Shown here piece after piece: positions 22,726 to 31,385 of a stretch of DNA of 34,078 nucleotides. Location of the stretch: contig CAYMHW010000014.1 in NCBI GenBank assembly GCA_964390365.1, positions 1 to 34,078 of the forward strand. The letters are read 5' to 3'. Both the position numbers and the translations under genes were made by a program. Positions within the stretch are counted from its first letter, which is position 1. Each line of letters begins with the position of its first letter. The notes under the pieces are model-generated. The model had not been told where the DNA came from. It ran no database searches and saw only the letters and a program-made list of their open reading frames with translations. The DNA is from JALQTD01 sp964390365 (GTDB lineage: Bacteria > Bacteroidota > Bacteroidia > Flavobacteriales_D > Sanyastnellaceae).

Positions 22726-25499
22726 TGGACATCGAGTACATCGGCGAATGGACGGTGGTCGCGGAAATCGGTCGCGGCCTGATTGCGCTGGGGTTGGCGA
22801 GTTCGCTGCTCGCCGTGGTGGCGTATTTGGCGGGTTGGGAACGGTTCGCACGGCGCGCCTTCACGGTGCATGCGGCCTCGATTTTCGGGGCGATTGGGCT
22901 GGTGTTTGCCCTGTTCATCGGCCACCGCTACGAGTTCCAGTACATCTGGAAGCACCTGAACAACGAGATGCCCATGCGCTTCATTTTCAGCGCGTTCTGG
23001 GGCGGCCAAGAGGGCGGTTTCCTGATGTGGATGTTCTGGCACAACGTGCTCGGCCTCATCCTGATGCGGGGCAAGCACGCCTTCACGGCCACCGCGATGG
23101 CGGTGCTCGCAGCCATCGAGTTCTTCCTCACCACCATGCTCCTCGGGGTGTACTTCGGGGACTTCCAGTTGGGCCTCGATCCGTTCTTGTTCATGCGCAA
23201 CGCACCCGAGAACATCGGGCTGCCGTGGACGATGCGCCCAGACTACTTGTCGCTGCCGTTCTTCGCGGACGGGCAAGGGCTCAATCCGCTGTTGCAGAAC
23301 TACTGGATGACCATCCACCCGCCGACGCTGTTCCTCGGATTTGCTTCGACGGCGATTCCGTTCGCTTTGGCCATTGCTGGCTTGCGCAACCGCGCGGACC
23401 GGAGCTGGATGAAGCCGGCGTTGCGCTGGTCGTTCTTCGGGGTGGGCATCCTCGGACTGGGCATCCTGATGGGAGGCGCTTGGGCCTACGAGGCGCTGAG
23501 TTTCGGGGGGTTCTGGGCCTGGGATCCCGTGGAGAATTCGTCGTTGGTGCCTTGGATTACGCTGACGGCGGGGGCGCATTTGCTTTTGGTCAACCAAAAC
23601 CGGAAGCGGCCCACCGCCCTCTTCAGCACGTTCTACTTCCCGCTCATCAGCTTCCTGCTGGTCGTTTACAGCACCTTCCTGACCAAATCCGGCATCCTCG
23701 GCGACACCTCCGTCCACTCCTTCGTCGATTCCGGCATCCTCCCCCAACTCCTCGCATACCTCCTCGCCTTCACGATGCTCGCGCACGTCATGTTGCTCGA
23801 ATCGCCCAAGCGGCGGTGGCGAGCCGTGGCGTTGTTGGCGCCTTGGGCTGTGGTGATGCTGAAGGGCTGGGTCGTGGAAGCGCTGGTCGGGGTGCTCGTC
23901 ACGTTGGCGGGCATGGCAGTGGCCGCGTACCGGAAGGACATCGAGAGCAATGCCGAGGAAGACGCGCTGTGGTCGCGGGACTTTTGGATGTTCGTGGGCA
24001 GCTTGCTCCTGCTGGTCTCGGCGGTGCACATCACGTGGCAAACGTCCATCCCGGTGTTCAATGCGTTGCTCGAGCCGTTTTCAACGCCGCTTCAGTGGCT
24101 TGCGGATGCGACGGGCAGTGGCGTCATCGAGACCTGGGCGCGGCATGACATGGCGCCGGGAACGGATTTGGACCGAACCTATCACCTCGTGCAGGTGCCG
24201 CTGGCCGTGCTCATTCTGTTGCTCATCGGCATGACGCAATGGCTGAAGTACAAGCAGACGAAGCTGGAGACCATTCGGAAGGAGCTGTACATCGCATATG
24301 GGGTCGCGTTTTTGGGGCTCATCGGGGTGCTCGTGTTCTACGATTTCGAAGCGTGGGAGGCGCCGCGGGTGGCGTTGCTGGCGGCGGCGGTGTTTGCGGC
24401 CTCGGCGAATTTCCGGTACCTGCGGAAGGTGGCGGGGTCGAATTGGAAGCAGTGGGGGTCGCCGCTCGCGCACGTCGGGTTCGCGCTCGTGTTGTTTGGG
24501 GCCGTGCTGTCCACCTCCCAAAAAGAGATCATCTCGCAAAACCGGATCGGGGATTTGTCCACGCTCAACGAGGAACTCAACAACCGCGAAGACTTGCTGC
24601 TGATGCAAGGCGACACGCTGCCGATGGGTCCGTATTTCGTGTCGTACGTGGCCCCGCGGACGGAGGGCATTCACGTGAAGTTCCGGATGGACTACTTCGA
24701 GAGCGAGCCGAAGCGTTACCTGACTGGGGACGTGGTGCTGGTGGACGGCATGGTCTTTCAGGCCATCGACGAGCACTCCGCCTCGCCGCGGTTTGAGGAG
24801 GACATGGAGGCGCATTGGCAGTTCGTGCCGTTTCCAAATCAGCGGCAGGCGCGGCAGGCGATGCGCTGGGAGGCGGGTGTCCCTGGGGATTTCCTGTTCT
24901 CGCTGGACCCGCGGATTCAATTGAACGAGCGGATGGGGAATGCGCCGGAGCCGGATACGCGGCACTGGTGGGACCGGGATTTGTACACGCACATCAAGTG
25001 GGGTCGGGTGTCGCCGCCGGAAACGGACGAGGAAGGGTGGCTCGGCGGGCGGGAGTCGGAATTGGCGGTGGGCGACAGCGTGTTGATGGGGAGCGTGCTC
25101 GTGCGGTTGGACTCGCTGCGGGCGGTGCGGGATGAGGAGCGGCCGGGGTTGGGGTTGTTGGAGCGGGATTTGGCCTTGGCGGCGTGCATCACACTGAAGG
25201 ACAAGGGCAAGGAGGCGCCGCATGAGCCGCTGTACATCGTGCGCGATTCGCTCATCATTCCGGATTTGTACGTGGCGGAGGACTGGGGGCTGCGGTTCCG
25301 CATCGACCGGTTCGACCCGATGACGGAAACCATCGGCTGGACGGTTTGGGAGCACGAGTCGGTGCGGCGGGATTTCGTGGTCATGCAGGCGGCGATTTTC
25401 CCGATGATCAACATCTTGTGGATCGGCGTCATCCTCATGACCATCGGTTCCTTGATGGCCGTGTGGAGCCGATTCGCACAACGGAAAGGGCGCGGATGA
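22725..25499 (+). CDS. ccmF: Cytochrome c haem lyase subunit CcmF
   Basis: A 924-residue polytopic membrane protein that joins haem to the CxxCH cysteines of apocytochrome c. It has about 15 transmembrane helices, the conserved WGGQEGGFLMW (92-102) and the tryptophan-rich WWD domain (about 253-277, with FWAWDPVENSSLVPW). The C-terminal third (about 600-895) is a large hydrophilic periplasmic domain, closed by a final helix (about 890-910). At 924 residues it is longer than the roughly 650 of E. coli CcmF, mostly because of that domain. It starts inside the ccmE stop (TGATG) and ends in an ATGA overlap with the next gene. No separate ccmG or ccmH is visible here. Confidence 0.95.
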   Translation: MDIEYIGEWTVVAEIGRGLIALGLASSLLAVVAYLAGWERFARRAFTVHAASIFGAIGLVFALFIGHRYEFQYIWKHLNNEMPMRFIFSAFWGGQEGGFLMWMFWHNVLGLILMRGKHAFTATAMAVLAAIEFFLTTMLLGVYFGDFQLGLDPFLFMRNAPENIGLPWTMRPDYLSLPFFADGQGLNPLLQNYWMTIHPPTLFLGFASTAIPFALAIAGLRNRADRSWMKPALRWSFFGVGILGLGILMGGAWAYEALSFGGFWAWDPVENSSLVPWITLTAGAHLLLVNQNRKRPTALFSTFYFPLISFLLVVYSTFLTKSGILGDTSVHSFVDSGILPQLLAYLLAFTMLAHVMLLESPKRRWRAVALLAPWAVVMLKGWVVEALVGVLVTLAGMAVAAYRKDIESNAEEDALWSRDFWMFVGSLLLLVSAVHITWQTSIPVFNALLEPFSTPLQWLADATGSGVIETWARHDMAPGTDLDRTYHLVQVPLAVLILLLIGMTQWLKYKQTKLETIRKELYIAYGVAFLGLIGVLVFYDFEAWEAPRVALLAAAVFAASANFRYLRKVAGSNWKQWGSPLAHVGFALVLFGAVLSTSQKEIISQNRIGDLSTLNEELNNREDLLLMQGDTLPMGPYFVSYVAPRTEGIHVKFRMDYFESEPKRYLTGDVVLVDGMVFQAIDEHSASPRFEEDMEAHWQFVPFPNQRQARQAMRWEAGVPGDFLFSLDPRIQLNERMGNAPEPDTRHWWDRDLYTHIKWGRVSPPETDEEGWLGGRESELAVGDSVLMGSVLVRLDSLRAVRDEERPGLGLLERDLALAACITLKDKGKEAPHEPLYIVRDSLIIPDLYVAEDWGLRFRIDRFDPMTETIGWTVWEHESVRRDFVVMQAAIFPMINILWIGVILMTIGSLMAVWSRFAQRKGRG

Positions 25500-26224
25500 A
25501 GTGCGGGTTGATGGGGTCGGGACACGTGGCCCACGCGCTGGGTCGGCATTGGGCAGGCTCAATCGGATGGCACGCCCACTGGAACCGCTCCGAGACGCCG
25601 CTTTTTCCCACCGTGCCTTTCAGCGCGGACGCATCCGATTGGGACGTGGCCGTGCTTGCCGTGGCCGATGATGCGCTCGAAGCAGTCAGTGCGGAACTTC
25701 CCGCGAACGTGCTGCGGGTTCACCTCAGCGGGGCGAAACCGCTCGAGGCCGTGTTGCAGGAGGGCACACGAGGAGCGGTCATGTGGCCCGTTTGCTCCAT
25801 TCGGAAGGAGCGCATGCCCGATTGGGACACCGTGCATTGGGCGGTTGAGGCTTCCGACAACGACGCGCTGGAATGGGCCTTGAACGCGGTCAGCGCTTTG
25901 GGAGGAATGCCGCACGTCCTGTCGAGCGAACAGCGCCTTCGGGCCCACGTAGCCGCGGTGTTTGCCGCCAATTTCAGCAACCTGATGCTCGCCGAAGCGG
26001 CCGAATTGGTTCAGCCAACGGGGTTGCCTTGGACCGCTGTGCACGCCTTGGCCCAAGGCGTCATGGAGCGCGCCGCGACGGAAGCCGGCGCCCAGCTCAT
26101 CACCGGCCCTGCAGCGCGCGGAGACGCGGCGACGCTGAACGCGCACCGATCGCTGCTGGCCGACGCTTCTGATTTGGCCTCGCTTTATGAGGTCCTCACC
26201 CAACGGATTCAACACCGCTCATGA
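25496..26224 (+). CDS. Rossmann-fold / DUF2520 protein
   Basis: A 242-residue cytoplasmic protein. The N-terminal half (about 1-115) is a Rossmann-like domain opening with MKCGLMGSGHVAHAL, a G-x-G-x-x-A dinucleotide-binding motif, and containing AVLAVADDALEAV. The C-terminal half (about 118-240) is helical and fits DUF2520, with the HVAAVFAANFSNLM segment. The fold resembles pyrroline-5-carboxylate reductase and ketopantoate reductase-like enzymes, so an NADP-dependent reductase is plausible, but the substrate is not known. It overlaps ccmF and the next gene by ATGA on both sides. The pairing with a KdsC-type phosphatase is, from memory, common in Bacteroidota. Confidence 0.85.
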   Translation: MKCGLMGSGHVAHALGRHWAGSIGWHAHWNRSETPLFPTVPFSADASDWDVAVLAVADDALEAVSAELPANVLRVHLSGAKPLEAVLQEGTRGAVMWPVCSIRKERMPDWDTVHWAVEASDNDALEWALNAVSALGGMPHVLSSEQRLRAHVAAVFAANFSNLMLAEAAELVQPTGLPWTAVHALAQGVMERAATEAGAQLITGPAARGDAATLNAHRSLLADASDLASLYEVLTQRIQHRS

Positions 26225-26739
26225 ACTACAAGACCCAATTGCACGACATCCGCCTCTTCGCCTTCGATTACGACGGGGTGTTTTCCAATGGAACCATCCT
26301 GCTGATGCCCGATGGGTCGCAAGTGCGCTCGGCTTCCGTGCGCGACGGATTCGCCGTTCAATGGGCGGTGAAGCAAGGCGTGGTCCTCGCCCTCGTGACG
26401 GGCGGCAAGGAACCCGCGGTTGAACACCGGTTGCGCGGCCTCGGGGTGCAGCACATCCGTTTGGGCGCACACGACAAACTTGCCGTGGTGAACCAGCTCG
26501 CGGCGGACTTGGATGTGCCGATGAGTGCCATCGCGTACATGGGCGACGATCTGCCCGACCTGCCCGTCATGCAAGCGGTGGGCCTTGCAGCGTGCCCTCA
26601 GGACGCCGTTCCGGAAATCCGTGCGGTGGCCGATTACGTGAGCCCGTTTGCGGGGGGCACGGGGTGCGTGCGGGATCTCTTGGAGCAGTACATGAAGCTC
26701 CACGGGATTTGGGACCAAAACGGGGTCCACCACTGGTAA
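26221..26739 (+). CDS. HAD phosphatase of the KdsC type (3-deoxy-D-manno-octulosonate 8-phosphate phosphatase-like)
   Basis: A 172-residue cap-less HAD phosphatase. Motif I is D16-Y-D18-G-V, motif II is the Thr of LVTGGKE (T60), motif III is K86, and motif IV is GDDLPDLPVM with D109 and D110, which is characteristic of KdsC and its relatives. KdsC releases phosphate from KDO-8-P in lipopolysaccharide core synthesis and works as a tetramer. Related Bacteroidota paralogues act on KDN-9-P, so the precise substrate remains open. The length and the FAGGTGCVRDLLE end (about 152-164) fit the family. It overlaps the DUF2520 gene by 4 bp and is the last gene before the yidC promoter. Confidence 0.88.
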   Translation: MNYKTQLHDIRLFAFDYDGVFSNGTILLMPDGSQVRSASVRDGFAVQWAVKQGVVLALVTGGKEPAVEHRLRGLGVQHIRLGAHDKLAVVNQLAADLDVPMSAIAYMGDDLPDLPVMQAVGLAACPQDAVPEIRAVADYVSPFAGGTGCVRDLLEQYMKLHGIWDQNGVHHW

Positions 26740-26764
26740 ATCACCCATCCCGAAAAAGAACCCG

Positions 26765-26772
26765 TACCTTCG
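26765..26772 (+). promoter_or_regulatory. -7 promoter element (TACCTTCG) of yidC
   Basis: TACCTTCG differs from TAnnTTTG at one base and ends 8 nt before the yidC ATG, in a 41-bp gap after the KdsC-type gene. It suggests a separate transcript with a leader of only a few bases. Confidence 0.5.
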
Positions 26773-26780
26773 CGCCGCCC

Positions 26781-28667
26781 ATGGATAAGAACACGTTGAC
26801 TGGATTGGCCTTGATGGCCTTGATTTGGATCGGATACGCCCTCTATTCCGCCCCTTCTGAAGAAGAACTCGCGGCCCAAGAAGCGGCGCGCGTCGCAGAA
26901 CAAATGCGAGCGGACAGCCTCGCCGCGGCCACCGCCTCCGAGGAAGCCGTCTGGGCTGAGCGCCAAACAAAGGCCGCTGAACCCCTCGACAGCGCAGCGC
27001 GCGCCGCTGTGGATGCAGCTGCGCGCCTGAAGTTCGGTCCCTTGGCCCCTGCAGCAAACTCCGAAACGGCAGGTGAAGTCGTGCTGACCGGCGGACTGCT
27101 CGAAGTCGCTTTCACCACGCAAGGCGGTCTTCCCGTAAGGGCCACACTCCGGGACGGATCGACCCGTTACGGTTCGGATGAAGCCATTTCCTTGTGGGAC
27201 CCGGAACGCAGCCAAATGGACCTTCACTTCGACCTCGCTGCCGCAGGCCGTGTGAGCGCCTCCGATTTGAACTTCGCCGTGGTCAGTTCCTCGGACACGA
27301 GCGTCGTGCTGGAAGCCCGCGGCGACCAAGGGACGGCGTTGCGGTGGGCGCACGCGCTCGACGGGTACCAAGTGCGCAGCGAGCTCAGCTGGATTGGCAT
27401 GGCGGGATTGGCCTCGGAGCAGGCGAAGTTGGTTTGGCAGGCCGTGGGGTTGTCGAACGAAAAAGGACTTGAATGGGAACGCCAACACAGTGCCGTGTAC
27501 TTCCGCGAGGCCGGCATGGGCCGCGACTACCTCGGCGATGGCCGCGACGACGAAGAGGTGGTTGAGGGCGGCTTGGAATGGTTTGCATTCAAGCAGAACT
27601 TCTTCAGCGCATTGGTGGCCTTGGAAGGCGGTTTTGCCCCGGGGGCTGAATTGAAAAGTGCACCGCTCGAAGGCGACACCACAGCCACCATGGCCTACCA
27701 AGCCCAAGTGGGGGTGCCGCTCAAATTCGCTGCCGGCAACGCCGCGAGCTCCTTCCAATTCTACTTCGGCCCGAATGAAATCGACGCCCTGAACGCCACC
27801 GAACTCGGAGAGGTCGATCGCATCATCGATTACGGCTGGTGGATTTTTGGCTGGGTCAACCGCAACCTGATCCTGCCGCTCTACAACGTGCTCAGCCAGG
27901 GGATTGCGAGCGTGGGCCTCATCATCCTCATCATCACGGTGGTCATCAAGCTGGTGCTCTCCCCCATCACGTGGAAGAACTTCATGAGTTCCGCGAAGAT
28001 GCGGGTCTTGAAGCCAGAAATGGACGCCATCAACGAGCAGCACAAAGACGATGCGATGGCGCGCCAGCAGGCGATGATGACGCTGTACCGCGAAACGGGC
28101 GTGAACCCCTTGGCGGGTTGCCTGCCTGCCCTGCTCCAGATGCCCATCCTCTACGCCATGTTTCGGTTCTTCCCCGCGAACATCGACCTGCGCGGCAAGA
28201 GCTTTTGGTGGGCGGATGACCTCGGTGCCTACGACAGCATCCTCGATTTGCCGTTCACCATTCCCATGTACGGCGCCCACGTCAGCGGCTTCACCGTGTT
28301 GATGGCCGCTTCGACCTTCTTCTACATGCGCCTCACCATGGCGAGCCAACCGCAACAGCCGCAGCAACCGGGCATGCCCAACATGAAGGTCATCCAGCAG
28401 GTCTTCCCCTTCATGATGCTCTTCTTCTTCAATCGGTATGCGGCGGGATTGAGTTTGTACTACTTGACGGCCAACGTCATCAGCATCGGACAGATGTACG
28501 CCATCAAGGCCTTCTTCGTGGACGAGGACAAAATCCGCGCGAAAATCGAAGCGAAGAAAGCCCAGCCGAAGAAGAAAAGTTCGTTCCAAGAGCGGCTCGA
28601 GCAGATGCAGGCCGAGCAGCAAAAGCGGACGAAGGAAATCAAACAAAACCGGAAAGGACGCAAATGA
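26781..28667 (+). CDS. yidC: Membrane protein insertase YidC
   Basis: A 628-residue inner-membrane insertase/chaperone that integrates membrane proteins alone or with SecYEG. It has an N-terminal transmembrane anchor (about 5-22), a large periplasmic beta domain (about 80-350), and the five-helix insertase core (about 360-585) with the SPITWKNFMSSAKMRVLKPE loop, NPLAGCLPALLQMPILYAMFRF and the FFFNRYAAGLSLYYLTAN helix. A basic, glutamine-rich tail (about 585-628) fits ribosome contact. I chose the ATG at 26781 because the anchor then begins at residue 5 and the -7 box lies just upstream; the frame is open 63 codons further back inside the previous gene. The stop overlaps the DUF6438 start (ATGA). 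Confidence 0.97.
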   Translation: MDKNTLTGLALMALIWIGYALYSAPSEEELAAQEAARVAEQMRADSLAAATASEEAVWAERQTKAAEPLDSAARAAVDAAARLKFGPLAPAANSETAGEVVLTGGLLEVAFTTQGGLPVRATLRDGSTRYGSDEAISLWDPERSQMDLHFDLAAAGRVSASDLNFAVVSSSDTSVVLEARGDQGTALRWAHALDGYQVRSELSWIGMAGLASEQAKLVWQAVGLSNEKGLEWERQHSAVYFREAGMGRDYLGDGRDDEEVVEGGLEWFAFKQNFFSALVALEGGFAPGAELKSAPLEGDTTATMAYQAQVGVPLKFAAGNAASSFQFYFGPNEIDALNATELGEVDRIIDYGWWIFGWVNRNLILPLYNVLSQGIASVGLIILIITVVIKLVLSPITWKNFMSSAKMRVLKPEMDAINEQHKDDAMARQQAMMTLYRETGVNPLAGCLPALLQMPILYAMFRFFPANIDLRGKSFWWADDLGAYDSILDLPFTIPMYGAHVSGFTVLMAASTFFYMRLTMASQPQQPQQPGMPNMKVIQQVFPFMMLFFFNRYAAGLSLYYLTANVISIGQMYAIKAFFVDEDKIRAKIEAKKAQPKKKSSFQERLEQMQAEQQKRTKEIKQNRKGRK

Positions 28668-29125
28668 GCCGGTGGCTGCTCATCGGGGTGTTAGCGGTTT
28701 GGTCGTGCGCGGTTCAAGCGCCCACCGCTGAGGAGTCGTTGCTCCCGGTGCATTTTCGCCGGACGATGTGCTTCGGCCCGTGCGCAGCATTCACCGCCGA
28801 CTTCGCAGCCGATGGTTCGGCCACCCTCGCCTTGGTGCGCGGGGCATCGGGCACGCCTCTGGCGGACTTGGAGCCAGGAACCTACCGCGGAACGGTGTCG
28901 GTGGAAGCCTTTGAATCCGCAGCCCGACTGGCGGAAGCGGCTTCCTATTGGGAATTGGAAGCCACCTACGACAACCCCATGATCATGGACCTTCCAGCAG
29001 TCGAAACGACGTTGCGGGGACACACCGTGTACAACCGACATGACGGACCGGATTTGCGAGCGCTGTATGCCGCGCTCGATTCGGTGGTATTCGGTGTAAA
29101 TTGGACCCCCGTTTTGGCGCAATGA
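28664..29125 (+). CDS. DUF6438-like envelope protein
   Basis: A 153-residue protein with a short N-terminal hydrophobic signal that ends at Cys15 (VWSC), a possible but imperfect lipobox. The core begins RRTMCFGPCAAFTADFAADG, the CxGxC pattern seen in DUF6438, a small family of unknown function in Bacteroidota. The rest alternates short beta strands with one helix (EAFESAARLAEAASYWEL). It overlaps yidC by 4 bp and is probably cotranscribed, though no functional link is known. I cannot assign an activity. Confidence 0.72.
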   Translation: MSRWLLIGVLAVWSCAVQAPTAEESLLPVHFRRTMCFGPCAAFTADFAADGSATLALVRGASGTPLADLEPGTYRGTVSVEAFESAARLAEAASYWELEATYDNPMIMDLPAVETTLRGHTVYNRHDGPDLRALYAALDSVVFGVNWTPVLAQ

Positions 29126-29148
29126 CAACGAAACCAGAATCCATCATA

Positions 29149-31320
29149 ATGAAGCAATTTCAAGCAACCTTGATCGTCGCGTTGCTCAGCATCAGCTCGT
29201 TCGTTCGAGCCGATGAGGGCATGTGGCTCATCCACATGCTCGAACGCATCGCCGCGGCCGAGATGAACCAAGCGGGACTCAACCTCACCGCCGAAGAGAT
29301 TTACGACATCAACAACGCTTCCCTCAAGGACGCCATCGTGCGATTGAACGGCGGGATGTGCACGGGCGAAGTGATTTCGTCGCAGGGCTTGGTGCTCACG
29401 AACCACCACTGCGCGTACGACGCCATCCAAGGCTTCAGCGCTCCGGAGCACGATTACCTGACCGATGGCTTCTTCGCGATGTCGTTGGGCGAGGAGATGC
29501 ACATTGAGGACTTTGAAATCAGTTTCCTCGTGCGCGTGGACGATGTAACGGACCAAATGTTGGCCAACGTCACCGACGAGATGTCCGAAAGCGAGCGTTC
29601 GGAAGCCATCCGCGCAGCCCGCGGCACGGTCATGGAAAGCTTGGATCCAGAAGGCGCGAAGGAAATCGAAATCAAGAGCTTCTACTACGGCAGCGAGTAC
29701 TACGCTTTTGAGTACAAGACCTACCTGGATGTGCGCCTCGTGGCGGCTCCGCCCGAAAGCGTGGGCAAGTACGGTGGCGACACCGACAACTGGATGTGGC
29801 CGCGCCACACGGGCGACTTCTCCATGCTCCGCATTTACGCGGACAGCGACAACGAGCCCGCCGAATTCAGCGAGTCGAACGTGCCCTTGACGCCCAAGCG
29901 CCACCTGAACATCAACACGGCCGGCGTCCAACCCGGCGACTACACGATGGTGATGGGTTACCCCGGCAGCACGGACCGCTACCTCAGCAGCTACGGCGTG
30001 CGCCAAGCGCTCGATGCCTACAACCCTTCGGTCGTGGCCGTTCGCGACCTCAAGCTCCGCACCATGAAGGAGCACATGGACGCCGACCTCGGCGTACGCA
30101 TCCAATACGCCGCGAAGTACGCCCAAACCGCCAACTACTGGAAGTACTACATCGGCCAGTCGAAAGGCCTGACGCGCCTCGAAATCGAGCAAAAAAAGAA
30201 GGCCCTCGAAGACGAGTTCGCCGCTTGGGTGGCGCAGGATCCTGCGCGCGAAGCGAAATACGGGGAGGCCCTCGACTTGATCGCTTCGTACTATGCTGAA
30301 ACGGATGCCACGGTGAAGGGCGACGTGTACGCGTTGGAGGCCGGACTCATCGGCGCAGACTTGCCGTTGTTCGTGTTCCGGTTCACGCGGATGGCGCCGG
30401 GCCTGTTTTCTGAAGATGCCGAGGAAGCGGCCGCGACGCGGGAAGCGTTGACGGATTTGGTCCAAGGTCACTTCAAGGAATACGACCAAGCCACCGACCG
30501 CGACGTGTTCGTGCGCCTCATGACGAAGTACATGAACGACATCGCACCCGATCAACAGCCCAGCTTCTTCAGCACGGTTCAAGGCAAGTACAAGGGCGAT
30601 TTCAACGCCTTTGCGGAACAGATGTACGCGAAGAGCTTCCTCGTGGACCAGGACCGGTGCATGGCCTTCCTTGCCAAGCCATCAGAGAAAACCCTCAACA
30701 AAGACCTCGCTGTGGAGGTGGGCCGCAGCCTCGCGGAACGCTACTTCAGCACGATGAACGCCGGTGCTCAGGAGTCCTTCGATCGCGGCTACCGCTTGTT
30801 CGTTGAAGGCTTGCGCGAAATGCAGTCGGACAAGCTGTTCTACCCGGACGCGAACTCGACGATGCGCGTGACCTTCGGCCAAGTGGGCGCTTACGACCCG
30901 GCTGATGCGGTGCACTACGACCACTTCACGACGGCCAACGGCATCATGGAGAAGAAGGACAACTCGAACCCCGAGTTCGTGGTGCCTTCGCGTTTGGAGG
31001 AATTGATCCGTGCCCGGGACTTCGGTCGTTGGGCGGACGCCGATGGTGAATTGCACGTGTGCTTCATCCACGGCACCGACATCACGGGCGGCAACTCAGG
31101 CAGCCCCGTCATCGATGGCAACGGCAACTTGATCGGCCTCGCCTTTGACGGCAACTGGGAAGCGATGAGCGGAGACATCACCTTCGAGGAGGAACTGCAG
31201 CGCACGATTTCTGTGGACATCCGCTACGTGATGTGGGTCATCGACAAGTTCGCAGGGGCCCAAAACCTCATCGACGAAATGGACTTCGTTTCGGAGCCCG
31301 GCCGCGGAAGCCGCCAGTGA
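29149..31320 (+). CDS. S46 family dipeptidyl-peptidase, DPP7-like
   Basis: A 723-residue secreted serine peptidase that removes dipeptides from the N-terminus of oligopeptides, letting asaccharolytic Bacteroidota feed on protein. A signal peptide (1-21, ending VRA|D) fixes the start at 29149. The chymotrypsin-like halves flank a helical domain (about 280-570). The catalytic His is H87 (TNHHC) and the nucleophile is S650 (GGNSGSP). The Asp is likely in the DTDNWMWPRHTGD region (about 208-220). G668 (AFDGNWEAMSGD) occupies the position that is Gly in DPP7 (hydrophobic P1) and Arg in DPP11 (acidic P1), so DPP7-type specificity is expected. It lies 23 bp after the DUF6438 gene and ends before a strong terminator. 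Confidence 0.94.
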   Translation: MKQFQATLIVALLSISSFVRADEGMWLIHMLERIAAAEMNQAGLNLTAEEIYDINNASLKDAIVRLNGGMCTGEVISSQGLVLTNHHCAYDAIQGFSAPEHDYLTDGFFAMSLGEEMHIEDFEISFLVRVDDVTDQMLANVTDEMSESERSEAIRAARGTVMESLDPEGAKEIEIKSFYYGSEYYAFEYKTYLDVRLVAAPPESVGKYGGDTDNWMWPRHTGDFSMLRIYADSDNEPAEFSESNVPLTPKRHLNINTAGVQPGDYTMVMGYPGSTDRYLSSYGVRQALDAYNPSVVAVRDLKLRTMKEHMDADLGVRIQYAAKYAQTANYWKYYIGQSKGLTRLEIEQKKKALEDEFAAWVAQDPAREAKYGEALDLIASYYAETDATVKGDVYALEAGLIGADLPLFVFRFTRMAPGLFSEDAEEAAATREALTDLVQGHFKEYDQATDRDVFVRLMTKYMNDIAPDQQPSFFSTVQGKYKGDFNAFAEQMYAKSFLVDQDRCMAFLAKPSEKTLNKDLAVEVGRSLAERYFSTMNAGAQESFDRGYRLFVEGLREMQSDKLFYPDANSTMRVTFGQVGAYDPADAVHYDHFTTANGIMEKKDNSNPEFVVPSRLEELIRARDFGRWADADGELHVCFIHGTDITGGNSGSPVIDGNGNLIGLAFDGNWEAMSGDITFEEELQRTISVDIRYVMWVIDKFAGAQNLIDEMDFVSEPGRGSRQ

Positions 31321-31338
31321 TATCGAACAGCATTGCAT

Positions 31339-31374
31339 AAAAAAGGGGAGTGCCGCGAGGCCCTCCCCTTTTTT
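31339..31374. terminator. Bidirectional rho-independent terminator
   Basis: A 12-bp inverted repeat, AAAAAAGGGGAG (31339-31350) with CTCCCCTTTTTT (31363-31374), surrounds a 12-nt GC-rich loop. A- and T-runs on either side let it terminate both the S46 peptidase gene and the convergent ppc gene, whose stop is 12 bp away. Confidence 0.88.
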
Positions 31375-31385
31375 CTTCGGCGGGT

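Noticed and set aside
26634..28646. A 670-codon open frame antisense to yidC
   Set aside because: It mirrors a well-conserved gene, shows no domain or promoter, and its composition (His, Arg, Gly, Val) is typical of a reverse-complement shadow.
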